From: Pseudoalteromonas rubra
GTDB taxonomy: Bacteria > Pseudomonadota > Gammaproteobacteria > Enterobacterales > Alteromonadaceae
Direction of reading: 5' to 3'
DNA: 64,000 nt
Assembly (NCBI RefSeq): GCF_000238295.3
Contig: NZ_AHCD03000044.1
Coordinates: 186,001 to 250,000 of the forward strand
The notes beneath the pieces were generated by a model that searched no databases, was not told the origin of the DNA, and was given only the letters and a program-made list of their open reading frames with translations. Below, one piece after another: positions 35,327 to 44,880 of this stretch. Position 1 is the stretch's first letter; every line of letters begins with the position of its first letter. The position numbers and the translations under genes were made by a program.

Positions 35327-36367
35327 ATGGCAAACATGATGAAAACACTTTTACCTACGTCTACCGCCGGCAGTTTACCTAAACCCTCATGGCTGGCACA
35401 GCCAGAGGTGTTGTGGTCACCCTGGAAACTTGAAGATCAGGCGCTCGTTGATGGCAAACAAGATGCACTGCGGGTGTCGTTGCAGGAGCAGCAACTGGCA
35501 GGCATTGATATTGTTAGCGACGGAGAGCAAACCCGTCAGCACTTTGTGACTACCTTTATAGAGCACCTTGACGGCGTAGATTTTGAAAACCGTAAAACAG
35601 TTAAAATCCGCGATCGATACGATGCCAGCGTACCAACGGTTGTTGGGCCGATCAGTCGTCAGAAGCCGGTCTTTGTTGAGGATGCACGGTTTTTACGCCA
35701 GCAGACCAATCAACCGATCAAATGGGCACTGCCCGGTCCGATGACCATGGTTGATACCTTGTATGACGATCACTACAAGAGCCGCGAAAAGCTGGCCTGG
35801 GAATTCGCCAAGGTGCTGAATCAGGAGGCTAAAGAGCTGGAAGCGGCGGGTGTTGATATCATCCAGTTTGATGAACCAGCCTTTAATGTCTTTTTTGATG
35901 AAGTGAATGACTGGGGCATTGCCTGTCTGGAGCGTGCCATTGAAGGCCTTAAGTGCGAAACCGCAGTACACATCTGCTATGGCTACGGTATTAAAGCCAA
36001 CACAGACTGGAAAAAAACGCTGGGTTCAGAGTGGCGCCAGTATGAGGAAGTATTTCCTAAGCTGCAAAAGTCGAACATAGATATTATCTCACTGGAGTGC
36101 CACAACTCGCGGGTGCCTGTTGAGTTATTATCCCTGGTTCGAGGCAAAAAAGTCATGGTGGGAGCCATTGATGTGGCAACAGATACCATAGAAACGCCTG
36201 AGGAAGTCGCAGCAACACTCAGAGAAGCGCTAAGATATGTAGATGCCGATAAGCTCTACCCCTGCACCAACTGTGGTATGGCACCGCTTGCCCGTGATAT
36301 TGCCCGGGGCAAACTGAATGCGCTCAGTGCCGGTGCTGAAATCGTGCGTCAGGAGCTGACTAAATAA
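35327..36367 (+). CDS. mesD: MesD, folate-independent core methionine synthase
   Basis: Transfers a methyl group to homocysteine to make methionine. The 346-aa protein corresponds to only the catalytic C-terminal barrel of MetE. Zinc and substrate-binding motifs are visible: DGEQTRQHFV near the start, IIQFDEPAFNV (Asp/Glu for the homocysteine amine), VHICYGYG, SLECHNS and the terminal YPCTNCGMAPL with the zinc-ligand Cys. It lacks the N-terminal folate-binding half of MetE, the hallmark of this family. Pairing with the DUF1852 gene upstream makes it MesD rather than another core-MetE type. Confidence 0.88.
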   Translation: MANMMKTLLPTSTAGSLPKPSWLAQPEVLWSPWKLEDQALVDGKQDALRVSLQEQQLAGIDIVSDGEQTRQHFVTTFIEHLDGVDFENRKTVKIRDRYDASVPTVVGPISRQKPVFVEDARFLRQQTNQPIKWALPGPMTMVDTLYDDHYKSREKLAWEFAKVLNQEAKELEAAGVDIIQFDEPAFNVFFDEVNDWGIACLERAIEGLKCETAVHICYGYGIKANTDWKKTLGSEWRQYEEVFPKLQKSNIDIISLECHNSRVPVELLSLVRGKKVMVGAIDVATDTIETPEEVAATLREALRYVDADKLYPCTNCGMAPLARDIARGKLNALSAGAEIVRQELTK

Positions 36368-36585
36368 GTGTAAGCCCGAGCAAGACATGCCGATGAGTGT
36401 GTCTGCTTACTCTTTTATCTCTGTGGCATAAAGCTGGGTTAGGACTCACTGAGCAGTGCATACAACGGCTTTTTGTTGATGTTGGTTATATTTTGCGGTA
36501 ACAGTACGTGAGATGACGGCGCAATATCTGATCTTGTGCTATTACAACAACGTATAACCAGATCACAGAGTTTTAAGGAGCAAGA

Positions 36586-37620
36586 ATGCGACATTTATCA
36601 GCAAGTATCCTATGTCTGCTGCTATCGGGTTCACTTCAGGCCACCCAGAGCAACACACCAAGCCAGGCCTACAACTGGACAGCAGGTCCAGACTTACCTA
36701 TGGCATTGCAAGAGGTATATCCTGCTGTATTTAATGAACGTATTTTTGTTGGGGGCGGATTCACTCCCTCTGATTCACCGTCCTTTTCGGGCTTGGGCCC
36801 AAGTACAGATGTCTTTTTACTTAACCCGGCAAAAGAATTTTGGACAAAAGCACCGTCCTTACCTGCGCCACGCCACCACCTTGGCATGGTCAGTAATCGG
36901 CACTTCATTTATGGTATCGGCGGCTTTACGGGCGCTAAAGGCAGCGCCTGGGAAATTCAAAGCTCTGTATTCCGCCTGGATGGTAATTTACAAGTGTGGC
37001 GCACCGGCCCATCGCTGCCTATTCCATTGGCTGAATCTGTGTATGCCAATGTCGGTAAGAATATTCATGTGATTGGCGGTAAAACGGTTTCCAGAGAGGC
37101 TGGTAAAAATGTCGATACCGACGCCCACTATGTGCTTATTAACAACTCCTACTGGCGAAAGCTGAAGTCAGCGAGCTTGGTCAGAAATTCCGCCGCCAGT
37201 GCAGTCATTGGCCATAAGATCTATGTCATTGGTGGGCGTACATCAGGCCCGGATGGGGCTAACCTTAGTTACGCGGAAGTGTATGATACAAAAACCGAAA
37301 CCTGGACGCCTATTGCACCGCTGCCAGTGGCTTCTGGCGGTTTGTCGGCCAGTGTTTTGGATGGCAAAATCATAGTGTCGGGCGGAGAGGTGTTTGGCCC
37401 TCAAGGCAACTGGCAGGCAGGTAAAGCTTTCGATGATGTTTGGGCGTACGATCCGCAGGCCAACCAGTGGCAGGCATTGCCGGACTTGCCTCAGCCACGT
37501 CACGGACATGGTTCTGTCTCGTTAAACGAGCAACTTCATATTATCGGCGGTGCGGCTAAGGTGGGGCCACAAGAAACCTTGTCGTCGACCATGACGTTGT
37601 CGATACAAGAAAGTGAATAG
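36586..37620 (+). CDS. Secreted kelch-repeat protein
   Basis: A 344-aa exported beta-propeller protein. A signal peptide (MRHLSASILCLLLSGSLQAT) precedes about six kelch repeats, visible as recurring GG doublets after a hydrophobic strand: IFVGGGF, IYGIGGFTG, IHVIGGKT, IYVIGGRT, IIVSGGEV, LHIIGGAA, each followed about 25 residues on by W. A strong AAGGAG ribosome site supports the ATG. The function may be binding or enzymatic (relatives include sialate epimerases); I cannot choose. Confidence 0.82.
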   Translation: MRHLSASILCLLLSGSLQATQSNTPSQAYNWTAGPDLPMALQEVYPAVFNERIFVGGGFTPSDSPSFSGLGPSTDVFLLNPAKEFWTKAPSLPAPRHHLGMVSNRHFIYGIGGFTGAKGSAWEIQSSVFRLDGNLQVWRTGPSLPIPLAESVYANVGKNIHVIGGKTVSREAGKNVDTDAHYVLINNSYWRKLKSASLVRNSAASAVIGHKIYVIGGRTSGPDGANLSYAEVYDTKTETWTPIAPLPVASGGLSASVLDGKIIVSGGEVFGPQGNWQAGKAFDDVWAYDPQANQWQALPDLPQPRHGHGSVSLNEQLHIIGGAAKVGPQETLSSTMTLSIQESE

Positions 37621-37656
37621 CCAATTAGTCAACTCAGAGGGGGTGTCCGTTTAAAG

Positions 37657-37869
37657 TTACTTTGTGCTCTTGGATATGGTGTCAATTGGCTTTTTGTACA
37701 ATAACTTTCTTCCACGCCTTAACGATCGTGATTGCTCCTTCTGAATAACTTTTGTTGATGCTTTAGCAAACTCGAGAGACACCGCTCTATTTTTTTGATC
37801 GGATACTACATCATCTATATTTGTGATAAAAGATTCTGGTTTTGCTCTAGAAAAAGAAAATAGTCTCAT
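37657..37869 (-). CDS. Small basic protein paired with the TM-GAF protein
   Basis: A 70-residue, Lys/Arg-rich protein with no recognised domain. I keep it because its ATG lies 6 nt after the stop codon of the minus-strand TM-GAF gene, on the same strand, with a similar AT-rich composition, so the pair looks like a real two-gene operon. It has no signal peptide or membrane helix. A shadow frame remains possible because the ribosome site is weak. Confidence 0.5.
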   Translation of the reverse strand: MRLFSFSRAKPESFITNIDDVVSDQKNRAVSLEFAKASTKVIQKEQSRSLRRGRKLLYKKPIDTISKSTK

Positions 37870-37875
37870 ATAGAA

Positions 37876-38754
37876 TCACTCACTAATATTGCCTTTCTTA
37901 ATTATAATTGAAGATACTAGTCCTGCAATTATATCTGCAACCCCGCCTAAACAATCAATATGTTTGGGTCCGAATACATTAATGTTCTTAGATGTTATAA
38001 ATAGTATACCTAGCATGTTTTCATCTGTGCCATCCCATGCATTTAGTCCAACAGCCATTAAGTTTTTTATCTCTTGAGGGTAATTTTTGTGGTTTTGCGT
38101 ATTCGTTAGTATATTAAATTGAATTGATTTATCAATGTCATTACAAATGATTGCTCCTTTTCCTTCAGAGCGATCTCTAAGGTAGCGAGCTAATCCAGAA
38201 TCTGCAGAAATAGGTTCAGAAGTTTTTGTTCTTGAAGGACTTAGGCCTCCTGTTCTAGACACTGTTGTGTAGTAAAGCTCCCCATCTTTTTCCGATATGA
38301 TTCGTGTTATTACTTGGATATCTTTTTGAGGTATTAGTTCCTTAAATAAATTTTGTACAGTATTGCAGATATCATTTAATGCATCACTCAACGAAACATC
38401 ATCTGGATTTTTGTTCAATCGAGTATGCCAGTCTCTTACCTTATGAGAAACTTGATGCGATAGGTACTTTACATTTAATGATCTGATAGTTCTCTTTCTT
38501 AAATAAAGTAAGCCGAAGAAACAAATTGCTCCAATTGTTAGTGAGATTATAGCTCCATTGAGCATTGCATCTCTAGCGGTTTCCCATGTTAGGGAGTCAG
38601 CCCACCACGGAGCTCCTGTTGTAGAAAAGAAAATTAACAAAGCTGGAATAACTACGCTGCTAAACGTGCCAGCAAGAATACCTCGCCAACGAATCATCCC
38701 TTTGACCGTTTCGTCCCAACTTTCCCTACCATCGTAAAGTATTCTTGCTGGCAT
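37876..38754 (-). CDS. Membrane-anchored GAF-like domain protein
   Basis: A 292-aa protein. Two hydrophobic helices (about 28-48 and 70-91) are followed by a basic stretch, a short coiled region and a C-terminal domain with a GAF-like pattern: ISADSGLARYLRD, GAIICNDID, then KNLMAVGLNAW and NMLGILFITSKNINVF and a final helix. No kinase, cyclase or HD output domain follows. GAF domains bind small molecules, so it may be a membrane sensor whose output is the small basic protein encoded next. The gene is AT-richer than its neighbours, which hints at transfer. A GAGGAAA ribosome site precedes the ATG. Confidence 0.65.
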   Translation of the reverse strand: MPARILYDGRESWDETVKGMIRWRGILAGTFSSVVIPALLIFFSTTGAPWWADSLTWETARDAMLNGAIISLTIGAICFFGLLYLRKRTIRSLNVKYLSHQVSHKVRDWHTRLNKNPDDVSLSDALNDICNTVQNLFKELIPQKDIQVITRIISEKDGELYYTTVSRTGGLSPSRTKTSEPISADSGLARYLRDRSEGKGAIICNDIDKSIQFNILTNTQNHKNYPQEIKNLMAVGLNAWDGTDENMLGILFITSKNINVFGPKHIDCLGGVADIIAGLVSSIIIKKGNISE

Positions 38755-39140
38755 GGTTTCCTCGTTACTAAAATTTACACATTTTTAATCTAATATTCAC
38801 TGCTATAATAGTCAATAGCTCTTCAATTATTGTTCTTTTCACGAGTAGAAAAAGTTTGAACTCAGTCGACAGGTTTTACTGCTTATGAGTTTCGACAATA
38901 TCTAGTCCTCAGCAATCAACAACATTTGTACTTCAATGATGTTCGGATTTACTTCTTTATAAGTTAATATTTATACTGTGATGTAATCTTTGGACTGGTT
39001 TTGTAAACCTATAAATGTTGTAGGAAGGATAAAGGTCTTTGAAGAAAGAGCAGACTATCTATGATTGACTAAAAGAAAAGGCAAATAAGAATAAGTCAGC
39101 TCTAATATAGTAGATAAAAACGTTGAATTTACTTTTCAGT
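38755..39140. other. AT-rich intergenic region
   Basis: No gene or clear hairpin is seen. It separates the TM-GAF pair from the phospholipase gene on the same strand, and should hold the promoter of the former at its left end. The base composition matches the TM-GAF gene, so it probably belongs to the same acquired segment. Confidence 0.4.
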
Positions 39141-41315
39141 TTAAGGCAAGCAGCTTGCTTTAGTGAAGAAGTATCTCACTTCGTAGTCTTCACAGGTGGT
39201 GTAGCTGCTGTTCCCGCCATTGCTGGAGTTCCAGCAGGCAAAGCCAGAGCTGTTGTTGACCAGGTTTTGGCCACTCAGGCTTGAGTCCAGCTTACTGCCT
39301 TTAACTCGTGCAATGACACCTGCAACATCACTGGTGCTGCAACTGGCTGCAATGTTGCCCGCAGACTGGTGTGAACTAAACAGCTCGTTATCACCACTGG
39401 CCGGGTCATCGCGGTCAAGCCAGCCGGTGGCATAGAGCCCGCCGTTGACCTGTGAACTGGCGATACGGTAAACACCCAGTGAATTCAGCTCTTTATTCTC
39501 GGTGCCATGAAAGGCAAACAGTTGCTGGCTGGCACTGGCTGAGTAGGTTGTACAGCTGCCAGAGGCACTTCCCCCTTTGACTGAATTGCCATTGCTGGAA
39601 GTCAGCTTCAGGTAGTACACAGTATCGTAGCCATATTTCCCGTCGTCTTTACATATCTGCAGGGTCTTGAGGTGCTCGCCTTTGCTGGTATCAAAGGTCA
39701 GTTTATTGCCCCAGCTACCACCGCTGCCACCGTAAGTAACACACAACTCGGATGTGCCGACACTGGTATGCGACAGGCTTTGTTTGGTCTCGTAACAAGC
39801 CTGAAATCCATCCACCCGATTGTTTGAGCGAACCCGTACTGAGCTGAGGTTAAAGGTGCCGCCTACCAGGGCTTTACGCTTCAATAAAGCAATGTCGTTG
39901 AAGGAGTCGCCTTTATTGGTCGAGCCCACCGCGTTGTTTTTCACGTACTGCCAGTCAATATGTTCAGCAGAGTTAGACAACCAGAAAGAGTCGAATGCCT
40001 TGTAATAGTTCACCCAATGGTGTTCTGAACTGTTGCCAATGGCGTTTTGCAGCTGAACATGTTCATAGGCGTTGAATGGCATCGCAAACTGAAAGCTGCC
40101 ACCCAGACTCTGACAGTTCGCAAAGCCCATGTCCCAGCTGCCTTTGCTGGTGGTCAGCTGCCAGTTACGGTTGTCATCTACACAGGCATGGTACTGATAA
40201 GTGGAGCAGGCTTTGTCAACAATCGCAGCATCGCTTTCGAGACTCGCACAGTCACCAGAGCCATTGGGTCGATTTGATTTCCATGACCAGATAAAGTTCT
40301 CAATCTGGACTTCATTGGCACCATAGCCGCTGGCAGCGCTGGTGTTGTTGGCCTCGACCAGCGCCAGCTCGAGAATTTGTGCACCTTTGTTGGCCCACTT
40401 GCTGATCACATTGCTGCCGGTTTTACTTGAGCTCGGACCATCCGGGTTGAGCTGAGTGGCGCCATCAATGATCACTGTCATATTGTTGGCAAGGTAATGC
40501 GCGGTCTGATCGCCGTTTACACACTCATTGCTGCCATTTTGACAAAATGGCTGATTGCTTTGCAGGTTACCATTGGCATCGAAGGCATCAACGCCGATAA
40601 ACACGGTATTCCAGAATTTAGAGTAACTGCCACTGCTGTGATAGGAACACAGGTTGCTGTGATCCCTGGGAGTTTGCACCACCGCGACCAGCTGCTTACC
40701 CGCTGCCAGAATGTCGCGTTTGGTGAGGTGCGACACCGGCAAAGAGGCACAGCTTTTATCGGCATAGCCCCAGTCAGAGGGCATCAACAAATAATCACCG
40801 ATGTCTTTTTGCAGGCGCTCGCCAATCTTGTTGTGCCAGTTTTTATGGTCGTTATGCTTGTACGATTCAATTTTCAGTAACACCACTTCGTCCGGGTTGT
40901 CTTTCAGAAAGTCTTTAATGTCGTCTAACCCTTCCGACAGCTTTGCATGAAAGCTTGAACAAATGGCTTTGTTTTCCAGCGAGTTGTGGCACAGCATAGG
41001 GGTAGAGTCAAAGGTGCCTTCCGGATAAATATCAAACTCCATTACCCGAATGCCGCGCTTAAGCAGACTTTTGGGTGAATAGTATTGATTGACGTCGGTA
41101 TAAGTACCTTTGCTCCAGGCATGTGAGGCATAGGCGTTGTGCGCCCCGGCCCACAGAGTTTTAGAAAATGGTGCAAAGTTATCTATTTGCCCTTGCAGGT
41201 CCAGTCGGGTGACTTTCTCATCATCGGTATCTATTGCGGCACTGACTGCAAATGATACGCAAGATGTCGCTACCGCACCTGCCAGCAGCAGCGCCAGTGT
41301 ATTGCTTGGTTTCAT
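39141..41315 (-). CDS. Secreted PI-PLC-X-like phospholipase with lectin-like C-terminal region
   Basis: A 724-aa exported enzyme predicted to cleave phosphodiester lipids. After a signal peptide (cleavage near AVSAA) comes a PI-PLC X-like TIM barrel: GAHNAYAS (H59), MEFDIYPEG and MLCHNS (H110) match the two catalytic histidines and the acidic site, with VVLLKIESYKH following. From about residue 350 the sequence is Cys- and Gly-rich. There is a C-type-lectin-like stretch (WDMGFANCQSLGG) and a segment CVTYGGSGGSWGNKLTF that looks like a jacalin-type fold. These may bind glycans. The ribosome site AAAGGAGAGG is strong. Confidence 0.78.
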   Translation of the reverse strand: MKPSNTLALLLAGAVATSCVSFAVSAAIDTDDEKVTRLDLQGQIDNFAPFSKTLWAGAHNAYASHAWSKGTYTDVNQYYSPKSLLKRGIRVMEFDIYPEGTFDSTPMLCHNSLENKAICSSFHAKLSEGLDDIKDFLKDNPDEVVLLKIESYKHNDHKNWHNKIGERLQKDIGDYLLMPSDWGYADKSCASLPVSHLTKRDILAAGKQLVAVVQTPRDHSNLCSYHSSGSYSKFWNTVFIGVDAFDANGNLQSNQPFCQNGSNECVNGDQTAHYLANNMTVIIDGATQLNPDGPSSSKTGSNVISKWANKGAQILELALVEANNTSAASGYGANEVQIENFIWSWKSNRPNGSGDCASLESDAAIVDKACSTYQYHACVDDNRNWQLTTSKGSWDMGFANCQSLGGSFQFAMPFNAYEHVQLQNAIGNSSEHHWVNYYKAFDSFWLSNSAEHIDWQYVKNNAVGSTNKGDSFNDIALLKRKALVGGTFNLSSVRVRSNNRVDGFQACYETKQSLSHTSVGTSELCVTYGGSGGSWGNKLTFDTSKGEHLKTLQICKDDGKYGYDTVYYLKLTSSNGNSVKGGSASGSCTTYSASASQQLFAFHGTENKELNSLGVYRIASSQVNGGLYATGWLDRDDPASGDNELFSSHQSAGNIAASCSTSDVAGVIARVKGSKLDSSLSGQNLVNNSSGFACWNSSNGGNSSYTTCEDYEVRYFFTKASCLP

Positions 41316-41589
41316 AGTAAAAATCCTCTCCTTTTAGTGTGATGCTGGTCCTTAACCAGGGCGCTGTTTACGCACCCTGTACGAGCAACCGCGGCAAATA
41401 TAGGCGTGAAAAGTGCAAGAAGTGTGAAGAAAAGAGTTTAAACTCTAAAGTTGGCAGGTAGAAATATAACTCGCTTCATTTTGAGGTTAGAAAAGGACCG
41501 AATCTGGACGTCAGGGTCGTTTTATGGACAAAGGAAATGAAGATTTTTCACAAAACTGTGATTGAAATAAAGCTATGAAAGCAGGGCTG

Positions 41590-41690
41590 TTGTCACGTAC
41601 AGCGCCATAATATCTCGTTACAGCCGAGCCAAACAAACCCCGCCGTCTTTCCGGATGCTTGCGAGCCGGGGTCTACCAACTTACAGCATC
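41590..41690. repeat. Copy of dispersed palindromic intergenic repeat
   Basis: A diverged copy of the family whose consensus core is CCCGGACGCTTGCGAGCCGG, with the upstream TTACAGCCGA element at 41618-41627 and the core at about 41650-41672. The core folds as CCCGG/CCGGG around CGC-TT-GCG. It is the leftmost copy seen in this window. Confidence 0.7.
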
Positions 41691-41971
41691 ACGACCACCT
41701 TGTTCTAAATCGCCCGATTGCGTCATAGGTGCTTGTAAATTAGTAATTATTTGGTTCTAATAAAGGTAAGTGATAGCGCTGACAGATATGAGTAATGGTG
41801 TGGCATAAATGAAAATGCGTACAGTTTGTTTATCAAAAGTTACTCCAACAAATCAACTGGAATGTTAGCAGAGTACGTCATTCTGGCAGCGGCCTGAACG
41901 AATAATAATTAGTGTGTATTACATACACGTCAAAACCAAGCCTGTTCGATCACTCCATATCTGAGGAAACA

Positions 41972-42304
41972 ATGAAAAATAAAATACTGTTAGGCCTATT
42001 TATAAGTGCTTTTTCATCCAGCGTTTTTGCGGCCAATGAGGGCAAAATCACTTCAATTGCATTTGCAGGGGCGAATATGTCGAGTCACCCGGATGTAGTC
42101 CAATTACAAATTGAGGGTGGTTTTGAGTCTGGCGATTGCAATACAAGTCTTGCTGCAATAAGGAAAAGTGATACACACCTTGTTTCCGCTGCGCTTGCTG
42201 CATTCTCGATGGGAAAGCCAGTAAAAGTGTTTCTTAATGCCCAGGAATATTACTTCCCCTCACAAAAACGATGTGTCATAGCGATGCTGACAATGGCGAA
42301 ATAA
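41972..42304 (+). CDS. Small secreted protein (two cysteines)
   Basis: A 110-aa exported protein with a signal peptide (MKNKILLGLFISAFSSSVFA) and two mature cysteines. The stretch AALAAFSMGKPVKVFLNAQE resembles AALAADKSVEVYIDDKNG in the minus-strand secreted protein at 48521, suggesting a shared small fold. It is in the style of small secreted marine-bacterial proteins with unknown role. The start at 41972 has a GAGGA ribosome site; an open frame continues upstream to 41912. Confidence 0.65.
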   Translation: MKNKILLGLFISAFSSSVFAANEGKITSIAFAGANMSSHPDVVQLQIEGGFESGDCNTSLAAIRKSDTHLVSAALAAFSMGKPVKVFLNAQEYYFPSQKRCVIAMLTMAK

Positions 42305-42378
42305 AGTTAACACTTAGTGCCATTTCGTTGAGACCCACCCAAAACTCATAACAAAAGGTATTGCAAGGAAGATACTGT

Positions 42379-42417
42379 GTGGATATCCACTCATGTGGAG
42401 GTTATGTGGACATCCAC
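42379..42417 (+). promoter_or_regulatory. Twin near-identical palindromes, candidate operator
   Basis: GTGGATATCCAC (42379-42390, perfect palindrome) and GTGGACATCCAC (42406-42417, one mismatch) repeat at a 27-bp spacing, with a third GTGGA between them. Such pairs can bind a dimeric regulator. They lie 145-183 bp upstream of the GST gene start. No regulator is encoded nearby. Confidence 0.35.
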
Positions 42418-42561
42418 TTAAAAGCCGATGGGTTTGTGAATTTATGAAGCGGTCACAGCAATGCTCTGAAGAAGATCTTTGTGAGTCATTAGTTGCCGTT
42501 TGTTCGTGGGGACAAGCTCAAAACTATTACAACTTTGGATAAAGAAAACTACCGAGCGATT

Positions 42562-43182
42562 ATGGTTGAAGAAATTAGCATCAAATTGTTTGAATTAGGC
42601 CCGACAAGGTCTGCCCGGGTACGTTGGGCGTTGCTTGAGGCAGGGTTAACATTCGAGTCTGTGCAAAACGGAGTAGATATATTTAAGTCTACGGAGTTGT
42701 TAAATATTCACCCATTGGGCAAACTACCTGCGGTGCTAATCAATGGGCAGCCCCTTTTTGAGTCAGCGGCCATTGTCACGGCGATAGCCGACCTGGTGCC
42801 AGATAAGAAGCTGATCGCAGAGCCTTCAAGCTGGTTGAGAAACCTACATAACCAATGGGTTTGTTTTACATTGAGTGAGCTGGAGCCTTTTGTACAGTCA
42901 ACCGAGATCAACTCTATGGACTTTGTTTTGCCAGCAGAGCAGCACGTTCGGGAAATTGTCCCGCAAAATAACATGTTGTATAAAAAAGCGGCCGCTGCGT
43001 TAGAAAAGCACTTTTCCCGGCACGACTACCTGGTTGACGATCAATTTTCGGCCACAGATATCGTACTTGCATACACACTTTGTTGGGGACAAGAACAAAA
43101 ACTACTGGATGACTTCCCTAACATTAATGAGTATATGGATCGACTCTATAACCGCGAGCATTGCACGTTAAAAAAACCATAG
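42562..43182 (+). CDS. Glutathione S-transferase family protein
   Basis: A 206-aa GST. The N-terminal thioredoxin-like half has IKLFELGPTRSARVRWALLE with the Ser/Arg of bacterial GSTs and the cis-Pro motif GKLPAVLINGQPLFESAAI. The C-terminal helical half follows, with DQFSATDIVLAYTL (the N-capping box D). The open frame starts with a TTG at 42493; I chose the ATG at 42562 because the GST fold begins right after it, although the ribosome site is weak. Role: detoxification or thiol transfer, substrate unknown. Confidence 0.82.
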   Translation: MVEEISIKLFELGPTRSARVRWALLEAGLTFESVQNGVDIFKSTELLNIHPLGKLPAVLINGQPLFESAAIVTAIADLVPDKKLIAEPSSWLRNLHNQWVCFTLSELEPFVQSTEINSMDFVLPAEQHVREIVPQNNMLYKKAAAALEKHFSRHDYLVDDQFSATDIVLAYTLCWGQEQKLLDDFPNINEYMDRLYNREHCTLKKP

Positions 43183-43298
43183 GGGCAGCTTAGCGCCTTT
43201 GTGGTTAGCCCATTTGGTCATGCCCTCCAGCCTACATTTATCGAGGGTGTCCGGGCAAAGCGGTTAGCCTACTCATGTCGAACCCAACAAACTCAGCT

Positions 43299-43345
43299 GT
43301 CATCCCGGATGCTTGCGAGCCGGCACTTATTAACCTGCGATACAT
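43299..43345. repeat. Copy of dispersed palindromic intergenic repeat
   Basis: Matches GTCATCCCGGATGCTTGCGA (core), followed by a degenerate right part (cacttattaacctgcg). Second copy in the window, between the GST and esterase genes. Confidence 0.7.
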
Positions 43346-43557
43346 AGCCTCTTTCTGTATATATACGAGTCCAGTTAAACTCATGGCTCGGCTTTTCCGG
43401 CATGCTTTGACTTGAGCTGTTAACAACTGGGTGTTAGTTTTTCGTTATTTCTTGAGTGTTATTCTCCCTGCTTGAAAATGCGCTTAAACTGCCATGGATA
43501 CGAATACAGTGTTAAGTACCACACCCAAACTCATCATCACAGGAATGGTTTGCAACG

Positions 43558-44742
43558 ATGAAAAAGCTATTATTATTTCTTTTCTCACTCATTACACTGA
43601 ATGTTTTTGCTGAAGAGATTGTTATAGGTAAAAAGTATCAAATACAGTCAAAGGTTCTAAATGAAAACAGAGAATACTGGGTATCTTTACCTAGTTCTTA
43701 TAGAAAAAATGGCTATAAAAAATATCCGGTTCTGTATTTCACTGATGCAAATCTAAATAGCTTTTTTCATGCTTTCTCGGGCATCACGAAACAAATGAGT
43801 TCCGATGCCAGCCCCCAAATTCCTGAAATGATAGTTGTTGGAATTGTCAGTCAGAATCGTGTCCGCGACAGCGCTCCTACAAATTCACTTGTGCAATGGG
43901 GCGGGGTAGCGACAAAGGCGCTGGAAACGACAGGAGGCGCTGATAACTTTTTAAAGTTCTTACAAACAGAATTAGTACCCCACGTAGAGCAAAATTATCA
44001 CACCGCGGATTACCGGATTTTGGCAGGCTACTCCTTCACAGGTTTAACGGTTATTCACTCACTGTACCAAACACCGGAGTTTTTTAATGCCTATATAGCC
44101 ATTGATCCAAGCCTTTGGTGGGATAATCAAATAATGCTCAAGCGTTATAGCGAATTTTCAAAAAAAGAACTTAGCAAACGCCAGTTGTTTGTTTCGACAT
44201 CTGACAGAGTGCCTTCATTATATCCTAAAGAAAACTATGTTATTGAGTTCATCCAAAAACTAGAGGCATCGCCTGTTAAAGGCTTAAACGTCCATTCAGA
44301 GGTTTTTGGTACAGATCAAAACCACCATACAATGCAAATAATGAGCTTTTACTTAGGTTTGAAAAGTATCTTTAGTGGCTTCATGATTGATGATGCCATC
44401 AGATTTAGGCCTGCTGCAGAGTTAAAAGCGCATTTCGAAAGTATTTCGGATAAATTAGGTGTAAACCTTAAACCCAGAGAGGGTTTAGTGAATTTCTTTG
44501 GATATAACAGGCTGTATGACAACCAGTTTCCCACCAACAGCGGAGCCGCGATTGACTTTTTTAAGTTGAATACTGAGTATTATCCAGAGTCTTATAACGC
44601 ATGGGACAGCCTGGGCGAGGCATATTGGTATGAGAAAAAGTATAAGTTAGCGCTAGACGCCTATAAAAAATCGACTCAATTGAACCCGGAAAATAGCAAT
44701 GCAAAAGAGAAAATTAAACAAATCAAAGTGCTTCTAAATTGA
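43558..44742 (+). CDS. Secreted alpha/beta-hydrolase esterase with a C-terminal TPR
   Basis: A 394-aa exported esterase of the IroE/BesA-like (esterase D) superfamily. The signal peptide is MKKLLLFLFSLITLNVFA. The nucleophile elbow is GYSFTG, with IAIDPSLWWDN after it and a late His in DQNHHTMQ. The C-terminal ~80 residues look like one to two TPR units (DSLGEAYWYEKKYKLALDAY, then LNPENSNAKE). Related enzymes hydrolyse siderophore esters or acyl esters; a specific substrate is not shown. TPR repeats after such an esterase suggest partner binding. Confidence 0.78.
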   Translation: MKKLLLFLFSLITLNVFAEEIVIGKKYQIQSKVLNENREYWVSLPSSYRKNGYKKYPVLYFTDANLNSFFHAFSGITKQMSSDASPQIPEMIVVGIVSQNRVRDSAPTNSLVQWGGVATKALETTGGADNFLKFLQTELVPHVEQNYHTADYRILAGYSFTGLTVIHSLYQTPEFFNAYIAIDPSLWWDNQIMLKRYSEFSKKELSKRQLFVSTSDRVPSLYPKENYVIEFIQKLEASPVKGLNVHSEVFGTDQNHHTMQIMSFYLGLKSIFSGFMIDDAIRFRPAAELKAHFESISDKLGVNLKPREGLVNFFGYNRLYDNQFPTNSGAAIDFFKLNTEYYPESYNAWDSLGEAYWYEKKYKLALDAYKKSTQLNPENSNAKEKIKQIKVLLN

Positions 44743-44880
44743 AAGTAGCAACACGTGAAAGTTGAGCCTTCTGGCTGATTTTACTGTGTTAATCTGTTTT
44801 TGTGGGGAAAATCCAGGCCACTCGCAAGAGCTGTAGTGAAACTGCCCCACAATTTGTCTGAGAGTTTATGTTGGATGTCA

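Noticed and set aside
36536..37072. 178-codon open frame overlapping the kelch gene
   Set aside because: It is a shadow in another frame of the kelch protein, which has a signal peptide and repeats.
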